A DNA stretch of 7,537 nucleotides from Bacteroidota bacterium. GTDB lineage: Bacteria; Bacteroidota; Bacteroidia; Chitinophagales; Chitinophagaceae. Below are positions 1-5,857 of the stretch, piece by piece. The position numbers and the translations under genes were made by a program. The notes beneath the pieces were generated by a model. That model searched no databases and was not told the DNA's origin. It saw only the letters and a list, made by a program, of their open reading frames with translations. Every line of letters starts with the position of its first letter. Positions within the stretch are counted from its first letter, which is position 1. The stretch lies in the NCBI GenBank assembly GCA_947461985.1, contig CANHNT010000094.1, positions 1 through 7,537 on the forward strand. Reading direction: 5' to 3'.

Positions 1-490
1 AAAAATATTGACTAACATAACTGATGATTTTATCGAAATTGAAAATTACATCTTTGGTATTTCCATTTTGTACCAACTCATTATTTTTTAATAAAGAAAA
101 TTGAATATTGTTTTTCTTTTCTTCTTCTGAAATAGGCACCCATTTCCCAATTACAGCCGATTGGTCAAAAGCTTTTGCAATTTCCCAAGGCAATCCTTTT
201 TTCTTTTGTTGTTCTTGCAAATCTCTTGCTGTAAAGTCAATACCTACTGTAATTGCGTCATAATATTTTGACGCAAATTTTTCTTGAATGGCTTTCCCGT
301 TTTTGCAAATGCGCAAAACAATTTCACATTCATAATGCAAATCTTTTGTAATATTGGGGTAATAAAAAGGTTTATTATCCGTCAATAAAGCATTGGCAGG
401 TTTCATAAAAACTACAGGTTCAGTAGGAATCTCATTTTTTAATTCCAAGGCATGCGCACCATAATTTCGACCTATACAAAATATTTTCAT
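1..490 (-). CDS. Fumarylacetoacetate hydrolase (FAH) family protein, C-terminus cut off by the window edge
   Basis: I translated this by hand from the ATG complementary to 488-490; about 163 codons are open to the window edge. The start reads MKIFCIGRNYGAHALEL, typical of short FAHD1-like members of about 200 residues, so roughly 40 residues are probably missing. Visible family motifs are HYECEIVL at residues 52-59, with E54 and E56 as probable divalent-metal ligands, then GIDFTARDLQ at 83-92, with D85 as the third ligand, and the lysine region WEIAKAFD at 102-109. Characterised relatives are cytosolic metal-dependent hydrolases, decarboxylases or isomerases acting on 2-oxo acids such as acylpyruvates or oxaloacetate; the substrate cannot be read from sequence. 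The gene lies 15 nt downstream of pth on the same strand, so co-transcription is likely. No Shine-Dalgarno sequence is visible. The family call is firm; the exact reaction is unknown. Confidence 0.9.
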   Translation of the reverse strand, partial: MKIFCIGRNYGAHALELKNEIPTEPVVFMKPANALLTDNKPFYYPNITKDLHYECEIVLRICKNGKAIQEKFASKYYDAITVGIDFTARDLQEQQKKKGLPWEIAKAFDQSAVIGKWVPISEEEKKNNIQFSLLKNNELVQNGNTKDVIFNFDKIISYVSQYF

Positions 491-505
491 GTTTTAATTT
501 TAAAG

Positions 506-1081
506 TTAAGGAACAAATTTTACATTGTTAAATAAGTTCATCGTTCTCGACAAACCAATGGTTACAAAATTTTCAATAATCTCACTGCAAACTACTACTT
601 TTTTATTCACCAAACCCATTTCATCGTCTTTCCATTTGCCTAATACAAAATCTATTTGTTTGCCTTTTGCAAAGTTATTGCCAATGCCAAAACGCAATTT
701 CGGATAGTCTGTCGTGCCAATGCATTCATGAATACTTTTTAATCCATTATGCCCGGCATCTGAGCCACTTGGTTTTAGTTTCAAAACATCCAGCGGAAAT
801 GCCAAATCATCCACAATCGTCAATGAATTTTCAATGGCTATTTTTTCTTTATCCAACCAATATTTCATGGCTTTACCACTCAAATTCATGTAAGTCGTTG
901 GTTTTATCACAATCAAAGTTCTTCCTTTAAATTTCACTTCAGCCACATCTGCCAATCGATCACTTCTAAATGAAGCATTGTGTTTATTTACAAAAACATC
1001 CACTACATCAAAACCAATATTGTGACGAGTTTCGATATACTCAGCACCAATATTGCCTAATCCTACAATTAAGTATTTCAT
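506..1081 (-). CDS. pth: Peptidyl-tRNA hydrolase
   Basis: This cytosolic esterase cleaves peptidyl-tRNAs that drop off ribosomes and recycles the tRNA. The 191-residue length is normal for bacterial Pth. The N-terminus LIVGLGNIG (4-12) carries N10, and TRHNIGF (18-24) carries the catalytic H20, both at the E. coli positions. KPTTYMNLSG (60-69) carries N66, equivalent to E. coli N68. IVDDLAF (89-95) supplies D91, equivalent to D93, and GHNGLKSI (110-117) supplies N112, equivalent to N114. All key residues are therefore present, with a two-residue shift after the first third. The ATG is right for the family because the protein begins just before the first beta strand. The gene is followed after 15 nt by the FAH-family gene. 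It is preceded by a -7-like element so close that the mRNA would be nearly leaderless. Confidence 0.97.
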   Translation of the reverse strand: MKYLIVGLGNIGAEYIETRHNIGFDVVDVFVNKHNASFRSDRLADVAEVKFKGRTLIVIKPTTYMNLSGKAMKYWLDKEKIAIENSLTIVDDLAFPLDVLKLKPSGSDAGHNGLKSIHECIGTTDYPKLRFGIGNNFAKGKQIDFVLGKWKDDEMGLVNKKVVVCSEIIENFVTIGLSRTMNLFNNVKFVP

Positions 1082-1085
1082 ACTG

Positions 1086-1093
1086 CGAAAATA
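1086..1093 (-). promoter_or_regulatory. Candidate Bacteroidetes -7 element for pth
   Basis: On the minus strand the bases read TATTTTCG, one mismatch from the Bacteroidetes -7 consensus TAnnTTTG, and they end 4 nt before the pth ATG. Transcription from it would start at or next to the start codon. I see no convincing TTTG -33 partner about 20 nt upstream, so this rests on the -7 match and its position alone. Confidence 0.35.
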
Positions 1094-1157
1094 GGAATTA
1101 GTTGTTAGTTTTTAATGTTGAGTTTTAAGTTTTATAAAAGTCAATAAAACATTCATA

Positions 1158-1251
1158 TTTTTTGGGCTATCATCGACAGAAACTTTATTCATCGACAACG
1201 GCGATGGCACCAGGCAAGTAATTAACTTTATTCAGCTTTTTACAAATTCAA
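1158..1251 (+). repeat. Intergenic repeat, copy 1 (tandem CATCGACA motif, GGCAAGTA block)
   Basis: This 94-nt stretch between the head of pth and the tail of the DUF4412-like gene matches 5164-5268 in the same orientation. Shared blocks, in order, are TTTTTTGGG (1158-1166), TCATCGACAG (1170-1179), CATCGACAACG (1190-1200), AGGCAAGTA (1212-1220) and ACAAATTCAA (1242-1251). CATCGACA occurs twice, 19 nt apart. The second one can pair with CGATG at 1202-1206 as a 5-bp stem with a 7-nt loop. A 7-bp inverted repeat (TTAACTT 1222-1228, AAGTTAA 1250-1256) overlaps the right end and is not shared with copy 2. The reading frame is not preserved between copies, so it is unlikely to be coding. Function is unknown: a dispersed repeat, a small RNA or a protein-binding site are all possible. 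Confidence 0.75.
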
Positions 1252-1272
1252 GTTAAAGAGTTTTGGAGGGTT

Positions 1273-1905
1273 TTACTTCAATTGCAACAATTCTTCTTTC
1301 GTTACAATTTTATAATTTTCTGGAATCATAAATGTTTTCGAATCAATGACTTTCACTTCAATTAAACTAGCCACAAACTTAATTACATTTGTAGGAGAAG
1401 ATTTTGTTTCATACTCCAACGGAATGCCTTTTAAACCAGGAAACTGATTATTAAATGTCTCGTTTTGAGGAACTAAATCCGATGTGTAATATACTTGAAC
1501 TTTGTCTTTATTTTCATAAACAACTGTAGAACCTTCGCATTTATATCCAGCTAAATTTTTAGTCTTGTCAATGGGTGTAAACACTGCATTTTGGAAACGT
1601 TTGTTTTTTTCTTTCAATTCATTTTCCGTAATTTCTAATGCATATTTAGTGTCATCTTTCACATTTAATGAAAGTGTTTTAGCTGTTTTTTGATTGTAAA
1701 TTGTTACATTATTAAAACCATTATTCATGTCCAATTCACGTTTAATATATCCATTTTTAACCGTGATGACATAAATTCCATCTGTATTTACATTGTTGTT
1801 TATAAATACATCGTATTTTATGATGCCTTCAGAAAAAATTTTTTGAGCGCTCAACGGGGAGTTTGAAAAAAGCAGTGCAAATAAACATAAAAATATATTT
1901 TTCAT
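1273..1905 (-). CDS. Secreted DUF4412/GLPGLI-like protein of unknown function
   Basis: The 210-residue protein begins with a clear signal peptide: MKN, a hydrophobic stretch at about 4-14, and probable signal peptidase I cleavage after SNSPLSA at residue 20. There is no lipobox cysteine, so the product is probably periplasmic or secreted. The mature part is rich in predicted beta strand and has the build of Bacteroidetes DUF4412/GLPGLI-type proteins: an early EGIIKYDV strand (26-33), a middle NLAGYKC motif (117-123) and a late FPGLKGIPLEYE motif (155-166). No enzymatic residues are recognisable and the family has no firm biochemical role. It stands alone on the minus strand, divergent from ppk1, with repeat copy 1 just beyond its 3' end. 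The family assignment rests on remembered motif shape, so it is moderately sure; the secretion signal is surer. Confidence 0.75.
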   Translation of the reverse strand: MKNIFLCLFALLFSNSPLSAQKIFSEGIIKYDVFINNNVNTDGIYVITVKNGYIKRELDMNNGFNNVTIYNQKTAKTLSLNVKDDTKYALEITENELKEKNKRFQNAVFTPIDKTKNLAGYKCEGSTVVYENKDKVQVYYTSDLVPQNETFNNQFPGLKGIPLEYETKSSPTNVIKFVASLIEVKVIDSKTFMIPENYKIVTKEELLQLK

Positions 1906-2029
1906 AATCAGTCTTTGATTGTTAAAAATAGAATTAGTTCAGTAAACTAACGTTATTTTTCGGTTAAGTGGGTACTTGAAAGTTATATCTATTCTAAAGT
2001 AGAAAGAATGTTTTTGTGCAAAATAGAAT

Positions 2030-2098
2030 AAATAAGGCACTCGTAAAAAAAATATATTATACCAAACACAATTATTAAAAGGAAGAGGTGCTTATTTT
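2030..2098. promoter_or_regulatory. Imperfect inverted repeat in the DUF4412-ppk1 divergent region
   Basis: AAATAAGGCAC (2030-2040) and GTGCTTATTT (2088-2097) are inverted copies differing by one inserted base, 47 nt apart, and end about 65 nt upstream of the ppk1 -7 element. A separate short perfect palindrome, TTCTA-AAG-TAGAA, lies at 1992-2004. Both fall in the 274-nt AT-rich region between divergent genes and could be regulator sites. Short inverted repeats arise easily by chance in such AT-rich DNA. I see nothing else in this spacer apart from the ppk1 promoter. Confidence 0.2.
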
Positions 2099-2138
2099 AC
2101 AATAAAAAAAATTATTTAGATGATTGTATAAAACTTAA

Positions 2139-2169
2139 TATGCATTCATTAAAGCATATTGTACATTTG
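2139..2169 (+). promoter_or_regulatory. Bacteroidetes-type promoter of ppk1-ppx
   Basis: TACATTTG at 2162-2169 is an exact match to the -7 consensus TAnnTTTG. The -33 element is weak: TATG at 2139-2142, one mismatch from TTTG, with a 19-nt spacer. Transcription would start about 5-7 nt downstream, near 2175, leaving a leader of only about 5 nt before the ATG at 2180. This rules out the in-frame TTG at 2159 as the translation start, because it lies upstream of the -7 box. Confidence 0.6.
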
Positions 2170-2179
2170 CAGAGTTTTT

Positions 2180-4252
2180 ATGAGAAGTAAATTAGAGAAA
2201 ACACATATCATTAGAGATATAAGTTGGTTAGCATTTAATGCTAGGGTATTGCAAGAGGCTAATGACAAAGCAGTTCCGATTTCGGAAAGACTTCGTTTTT
2301 TAGGAATTTTTTCAAATAATTTAGATGAGTTCTTTAGAGTACGAGTGGCTTCGCTCAACAGAATGTTACAATTTGGCAAAGCTGCAAAAGTATATTTAGA
2401 AAACAATCCTAAAGAAATTTTAATCGAAATTCAAGAAACTTTACAAATACAACAAAAAGAATTTGAACGCATTTATCAAGATATTTGTGTTGAATTAAAA
2501 CGAGATAAAATTGCCATTGTAGATGAATCAAAATTGACAAAAAATCAACAAGAATTTGTAAATAATTATTTCAACGACAAAGTACGAACGCACATTGCAC
2601 CTTTAATGATCGAGAGTATACCGGAGTTGCCCAATTTAAATGATAAATCTATTTACTTAGCTTGCATGTTATCTAACAATGAAAATTCATTTATGAATAG
2701 TTATTCATTGATAGAAATTCCAACGCAAAATTTACCTAGATTTGTTATATTGCCAGATAACAAAAATGAAAAAAATATTATCCTTTTAGAGAATATTATT
2801 AAATTTTGTTTGCCAAATTTATTTACGCAGTTCGGGTTTAATTCCTTTGAAGCCTATATAATAAAAGTAACTCGAGATGCCGAATTAGATATTGACAATG
2901 ACATTAATACCAACCTTATTGAGAAAATTGAAAAAGGATTAAAGAATAGAAAAAAAGGAAAAGCAATTCGGCTTGTTTACGACAAAGCGATTCCTAAAAA
3001 CATGTTGGATTATTTATTGAAATTATTAAATTTAAGTAAAAAAGATCAGCTAGTTCCTGGAGGAAGTATTCATAATTTTAAAGATTTTATGGAATTTCCG
3101 ACCGAGGTTTTTGAACAACGGTTAGTTCGTAAAAAACCATTTGTGCATCCATTATTTACACAACCTGTAAGAATTTTAGATGTATTGAACAAGCAAGATG
3201 TGATGCTCCATTTTCCGTATCACTCTTTTGATAGCATCATTGATTTATTAAGAGAAGCTGCCATTGATCCTTTTGTAGAATCTATAAAAATTACCTGTTA
3301 TCGCTTAGCCAAAGAATCTAAAATTGTAAAAGCATTAATAAATGCAGTTCGAAATGGCAAAAAAGTAACTGTTGTAATTGAGCTAAAGGCTCGTTTTGAT
3401 GAAGCTGCAAACCTTGTTTGGAAACGTGTTTTAGAAGAAGAAGGCGTGAACGTTTTAGTGGGATTGCCTGATATGAAAGTACATGCAAAAATATGCAGCA
3501 TTGCAAAAAGAGTCAATAAAAAATTAAAGTATTATGGCTTTGTAAGTACTGGAAATTTAAACGAAAATACAGCACGTTTTTATGGCGATCATTGTTTGCT
3601 TACTGCAAATTCAAAAATACTTTCAGATATCAATCGAGTATTTCATTTTGTAGAAAAGCCTGTAGATTTGTCAGAATTACATAAATGTAAATATTTAATT
3701 ACATCTCCTGTAAATACAAGAGAATATTTCATTCAAAAAATAAAAAATGAAATAAAACAAACAACCAAAAAGCAACAAGGGAGTATCATTTTAAAACTCA
3801 ATAGTTTGGCAGATGATAAATTGATTGAAGAACTATATACGGCAGCTGAAATTGGGGTTGATATAAAATTAATCGTTAGGGGAATTTGCCGAGTGATAAC
3901 GACTAATAAAAAATGGATTCAAAATATAAATGCAATCAGTATTGTAGATGAATATTTAGAACATGCTAGAATATTATATTTTGAAAATAAAGGAGCCGAT
4001 GATTTATATATATCGAGTGCTGATTGGATGGTGAGAAATATTGATCATCGTGTAGAAGTGACCACTCCAATTTTTAATAAAAATATCAAACAAGAATTAA
4101 AAGATATTTTAGCCATTCAGTTGATAGAAAACGTAAAAGCCCGTGTATTAGATAATAAACAGCAAAATCATTATGTTACAAGGACACTCAACGAAAAATG
4201 GATTCGCTCACAAGTAGAAATTTATAATTATTTGCAATCAAAAAAATATTAA
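2180..4252 (+). CDS. ppk1: Polyphosphate kinase 1
   Basis: This enzyme reversibly transfers the terminal phosphate of ATP onto inorganic polyphosphate chains. The protein has 690 residues, normal for PPK1, and the full architecture: N domain (RDISWLAFNARVL, 12-24), head domain (about 110-310), and catalytic C1 (about 315-490) and C2 (about 500-675) domains. Numbering runs in step with E. coli PPK1. The autophosphorylated histidine falls at H435 in KVHAK (433-437), phosphate-binding arginines at R375 (CYRLAK) and R405 (LKARFDE), and the later conserved histidine at H595 in EHARI. At position 454, where E. coli has His before the STGN motif, this protein has Phe (YYGFVSTGN, 451-459). The in-frame TTG at 2159 would add seven residues but lies upstream of the probable promoter box, so I use the ATG at 2180. 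ppx follows after 12 nt as an operon partner. Confidence 0.96.
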   Translation: MRSKLEKTHIIRDISWLAFNARVLQEANDKAVPISERLRFLGIFSNNLDEFFRVRVASLNRMLQFGKAAKVYLENNPKEILIEIQETLQIQQKEFERIYQDICVELKRDKIAIVDESKLTKNQQEFVNNYFNDKVRTHIAPLMIESIPELPNLNDKSIYLACMLSNNENSFMNSYSLIEIPTQNLPRFVILPDNKNEKNIILLENIIKFCLPNLFTQFGFNSFEAYIIKVTRDAELDIDNDINTNLIEKIEKGLKNRKKGKAIRLVYDKAIPKNMLDYLLKLLNLSKKDQLVPGGSIHNFKDFMEFPTEVFEQRLVRKKPFVHPLFTQPVRILDVLNKQDVMLHFPYHSFDSIIDLLREAAIDPFVESIKITCYRLAKESKIVKALINAVRNGKKVTVVIELKARFDEAANLVWKRVLEEEGVNVLVGLPDMKVHAKICSIAKRVNKKLKYYGFVSTGNLNENTARFYGDHCLLTANSKILSDINRVFHFVEKPVDLSELHKCKYLITSPVNTREYFIQKIKNEIKQTTKKQQGSIILKLNSLADDKLIEELYTAAEIGVDIKLIVRGICRVITTNKKWIQNINAISIVDEYLEHARILYFENKGADDLYISSADWMVRNIDHRVEVTTPIFNKNIKQELKDILAIQLIENVKARVLDNKQQNHYVTRTLNEKWIRSQVEIYNYLQSKKY

Positions 4253-4264
4253 TTTGCACTCAAT

Positions 4265-5149
4265 ATGCGTTTAGCTGCAATAGATATAGGCTCGAATGCA
4301 GCTCGTTTGCTCATTCAAGATATTACGACCTACAAAGATGGGAGTTTAGATTTTACAAAAGTAAATTTGTTAAGAGTGCCGTTGCGCTTAGGTTTCGACG
4401 TTTTTGAATCGGGTATTATTTCTGAACACAAAACAGAAGAATTAATTGAAACATTGAAAGCTTATCGACATTTAATGAAAGTGTACGAAGTGAAAGGCTA
4501 TCGGGCTTGTGCTACTTCTGCAATGCGTGATGCGCAAAATGGAAAAGAAATTGTAGCTCGAGTTCAAAAAGAAATTGGATTAAATATAGAAATCATAACA
4601 GGAAGCCAAGAAGCAGAAATTTTATATGAAACGCACTTAGCTGAAAAATTAGATAGTAAATGCAACTATCTATACATTGATGTAGGGGGTGGAAGTACTG
4701 AGTTTACGCTGTATTCAAACAATAAAGTTTCATTTAAACAATCCTTTAATATAGGCACCATTCGATTGCTAAAAAATAAAGTGGATGCTGAAATTTGGGA
4801 TAATATGAAGGTGGCGTTAAAAAAATATTGTAAATCAAACACAGTTGCTATTGGCTCGGGAGGAAACATTAATAAAATATTTTCGATGTCGAAACGGAAA
4901 AATGGCAAACCGCTTTCGTTAGATATTTTAAAAGAATATTACAAAGAAATGAGTGCATTAACGGTTGAAGAACGCATTCATAAATATGGTTTCAAAGAGG
5001 ATAGGGCAGATGTAATCGTTCCAGCATTAAATATTTACACCACAGTAATGCGTTGGGCAAATATCACTGAAATTCATGTTCCACAAATTGGTCTTGCCGA
5101 TGGAATTATTAAACTACTACATAAAGAAATGAACGTTAAAAGTTTATAG
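4265..5149 (+). CDS. ppx: Ppx/GppA-family phosphatase, probable short exopolyphosphatase
   Basis: Family members remove terminal phosphate from polyphosphate or hydrolyse pppGpp. The position directly after ppk1 favours exopolyphosphatase. The 294 residues contain both ASKHA-fold subdomains: IDIGSNAARLL (6-16, phosphate loop 1), RACATSAMRDA (80-90), ITGSQEAEILY (111-121), IDVGGGSTEF (138-147, phosphate loop 2) and IGSGGNINKI (196-205). E. coli PPX has about 513 residues; here the C-terminal HD-like domain is absent, as in other short family members. In the usual G-x-E-E-A motif around the proposed catalytic Glu (E. coli E121), this protein reads GSQEAE. The first Glu is therefore Q115 and the second is E116. 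The start is 12 nt after the ppk1 stop. A one-mismatch -7-like TTAATTTG at 4249-4256 could be a weak internal promoter. No clear terminator follows; repeat copy 2 begins 14 nt after the stop codon. Confidence 0.93.
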   Translation: MRLAAIDIGSNAARLLIQDITTYKDGSLDFTKVNLLRVPLRLGFDVFESGIISEHKTEELIETLKAYRHLMKVYEVKGYRACATSAMRDAQNGKEIVARVQKEIGLNIEIITGSQEAEILYETHLAEKLDSKCNYLYIDVGGGSTEFTLYSNNKVSFKQSFNIGTIRLLKNKVDAEIWDNMKVALKKYCKSNTVAIGSGGNINKIFSMSKRKNGKPLSLDILKEYYKEMSALTVEERIHKYGFKEDRADVIVPALNIYTTVMRWANITEIHVPQIGLADGIIKLLHKEMNVKSL

Positions 5150-5163
5150 GTATAAGAAGTTAT

Positions 5164-5268
5164 TTTTTTGGGGAATCATCGACAGTTACTCGTGCATCGA
5201 CAACGTCGCCTGTTCCGCTATTCGGAAATAGGACAAGGCAAGTATTCAACTCAATTCAACAAATTCAA
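5164..5268 (+). repeat. Intergenic repeat, copy 2, with hairpin insertion
   Basis: This is a 105-nt direct-orientation match to 1158-1251. The shared blocks are TTTTTTGGG (5164-5172), TCATCGACAG (5176-5185), CATCGACAACG (5195-5205), AGGCAAGTA (5236-5244) and ACAAATTCAA (5259-5268). The two CATCGACA motifs are 18 nt apart, against 19 in copy 1. The variable part between CATCGACAACG and the GGCAAGTA block is 27 nt here, against 8 nt in copy 1. It contains CTATT-CGGA-AATAG (5218-5231), a 5-bp stem that an outer imperfect stem (CCTGT 5209-5213 with ACA-A-GG 5233-5238) can extend. It begins 14 nt after the ppx stop codon, so it could form part of the operon's 3' UTR. Confidence 0.75.
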
Positions 5269-5470
5269 TAGTGTTCTTTTATGAATATGTCGGTTTTAAT
5301 AGTTCATGTGCTTCTTTAAATTATGAATTTCAGAAAAGTAACTTGTAAAAAATAGGGTTAGTTTTTGTCAATTTTGGGCTTGTCATATTTAATATTTTGA
5401 TGCTGAATGCAGAAATGACTAAAAAAATGCACATTTTTATTTAAAAAGTGGAAAAACTATTGAAATTCAT

Positions 5471-5502
5471 ATTGCAAATTTTAAAATAAGAAACTACATT
5501 TG
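5471..5502 (+). promoter_or_regulatory. Bacteroidetes-type promoter of the 2TM-domain gene
   Basis: TACATTTG at 5495-5502 matches the -7 consensus exactly. ATTG at 5471-5474 is one base from the -33 consensus TTTG, with a 20-nt spacer that fits this promoter class. Transcription would begin near 5508-5510, giving a leader of about 20 nt before the ATG at 5528. The -7 box and following base (TACATTTGC) are identical to those ahead of ppk1. Confidence 0.65.
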
Positions 5503-5527
5503 CATTCTATAATAAAAAAGCATTCTC

Positions 5528-5788
5528 ATGGCAAATAAAATTCCAGTTACCGCACAACAAAGAACAAAGCTATTTATTCATTTAGCTGTTTTCATCATCG
5601 TAAATTTAATTTTATGGATGACTTATGACAAAGCACCTTTAAGAGTTGATGTAAATGGTTGGGCTTATGTATGGCCAATATGGATCACTGCCGCATGGGG
5701 ATTATCATTTATCGGTCACTATGCTGCATTATATACAAACTATGAAGATGAAGGTATTAAAGAATATCAACGTCAAAAGAATAATTAA
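5528..5788 (+). CDS. 2TM domain-containing small membrane protein
   Basis: The 86-residue protein has a short polar N-terminus, a transmembrane helix at about 15-32 (FIHLAVFIIVNLILWM), a 13-residue loop containing KAPLRVD, a second helix at about 46-66 (YVWPIWITAAWGLSFIGHY), and a charged C-terminal tail ending in lysine and asparagine. The FIHLAVFIIVNLILW start and the WP-I-W...WG-L-S-F-I-G-H second helix match the 2TM domain (PF13239), common in Bacteroidetes as stand-alone proteins or attached to LytTR regulators and kinases. No catalytic residues are seen and its function is unknown. It has its own promoter and is followed after 16 nt by a strong hairpin, so it is probably transcribed alone or with limited read-through into the lipoprotein gene. 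Confidence 0.88.
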   Translation: MANKIPVTAQQRTKLFIHLAVFIIVNLILWMTYDKAPLRVDVNGWAYVWPIWITAAWGLSFIGHYAALYTNYEDEGIKEYQRQKNN

Positions 5789-5804
5789 TTCAGTCATCAT
5801 ATTT

Positions 5805-5846
5805 AATAATCCCAAAAATAGTTTCGATTTTTGGGATTATTTTTTT
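5805..5846 (+). terminator. Strong rho-independent terminator after the 2TM gene
   Basis: AATAATCCCAAAAAT (5805-5819) pairs perfectly with ATTTTTGGGATTATT (5827-5841) as a 15-bp stem. The loop is 7 nt (AGTTTCG) and the T-tract runs to 5846. The 5' arm begins 16 nt after the 2TM stop. The 3' arm ends 16 nt before the ATG of the lipoprotein gene, so it also lies where that gene's leader or promoter should be. Confidence 0.85.
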
Positions 5847-5857
5847 AATTTTAAAAA

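Larger units (their letters stand above)
5150..5527. other. Gene-free stretch of 378 nt between ppx and the 2TM gene
   Basis: No coding region, tRNA or rRNA is recognisable on either strand; the longest ATG reading frames I traced are about a dozen codons. It holds repeat copy 2 (5164-5268) on the left and the promoter of the 2TM gene (5471-5502) on the right. The middle (about 5270-5465) is plain AT-rich sequence with no hairpin-plus-T-tract that would clearly terminate the ppk1-ppx transcript. Confidence 0.7.

Noticed and set aside
525..930. Plus-strand reading frames opposite pth
   Set aside because: They are antisense to a gene with every catalytic residue intact; their translations show no domain and low-complexity composition.
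1158..1256. Open frame through repeat copy 1 (reads FFGLSSTETLFIDNGDGTRQ)
   Set aside because: Copy 2 differs by a 1-nt spacer change and a 19-nt length change between conserved blocks, so the frame is not kept. There is no start signal, and conservation is at the nucleotide level.
1222..1256. Inverted repeat TTAACTT/AAGTTAA as a terminator for the DUF4412-like gene
   Set aside because: The 7-bp AT-rich stem has a 21-nt loop and no T-tract on either strand, and it is not shared with repeat copy 2.
2159..2179. TTG at 2159 as the ppk1 start
   Set aside because: It lies upstream of an exact -7 promoter box, and the extra seven residues are not part of the usual PPK1 N-terminus.
3298..3516. Minus-strand frames of 62-72 residues opposite ppk1
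   Set aside because: They are shadows of the highly conserved PPK1 catalytic region, with no promoter or recognisable protein.
1158..5268. CRISPR array or transposon ends built from the two CATCGACA repeats
   Set aside because: There are only two internal CATCGACA motifs per copy with no regular spacers, the two copies are direct rather than terminal inverted repeats, and no cas, transposase or integrase gene is present.
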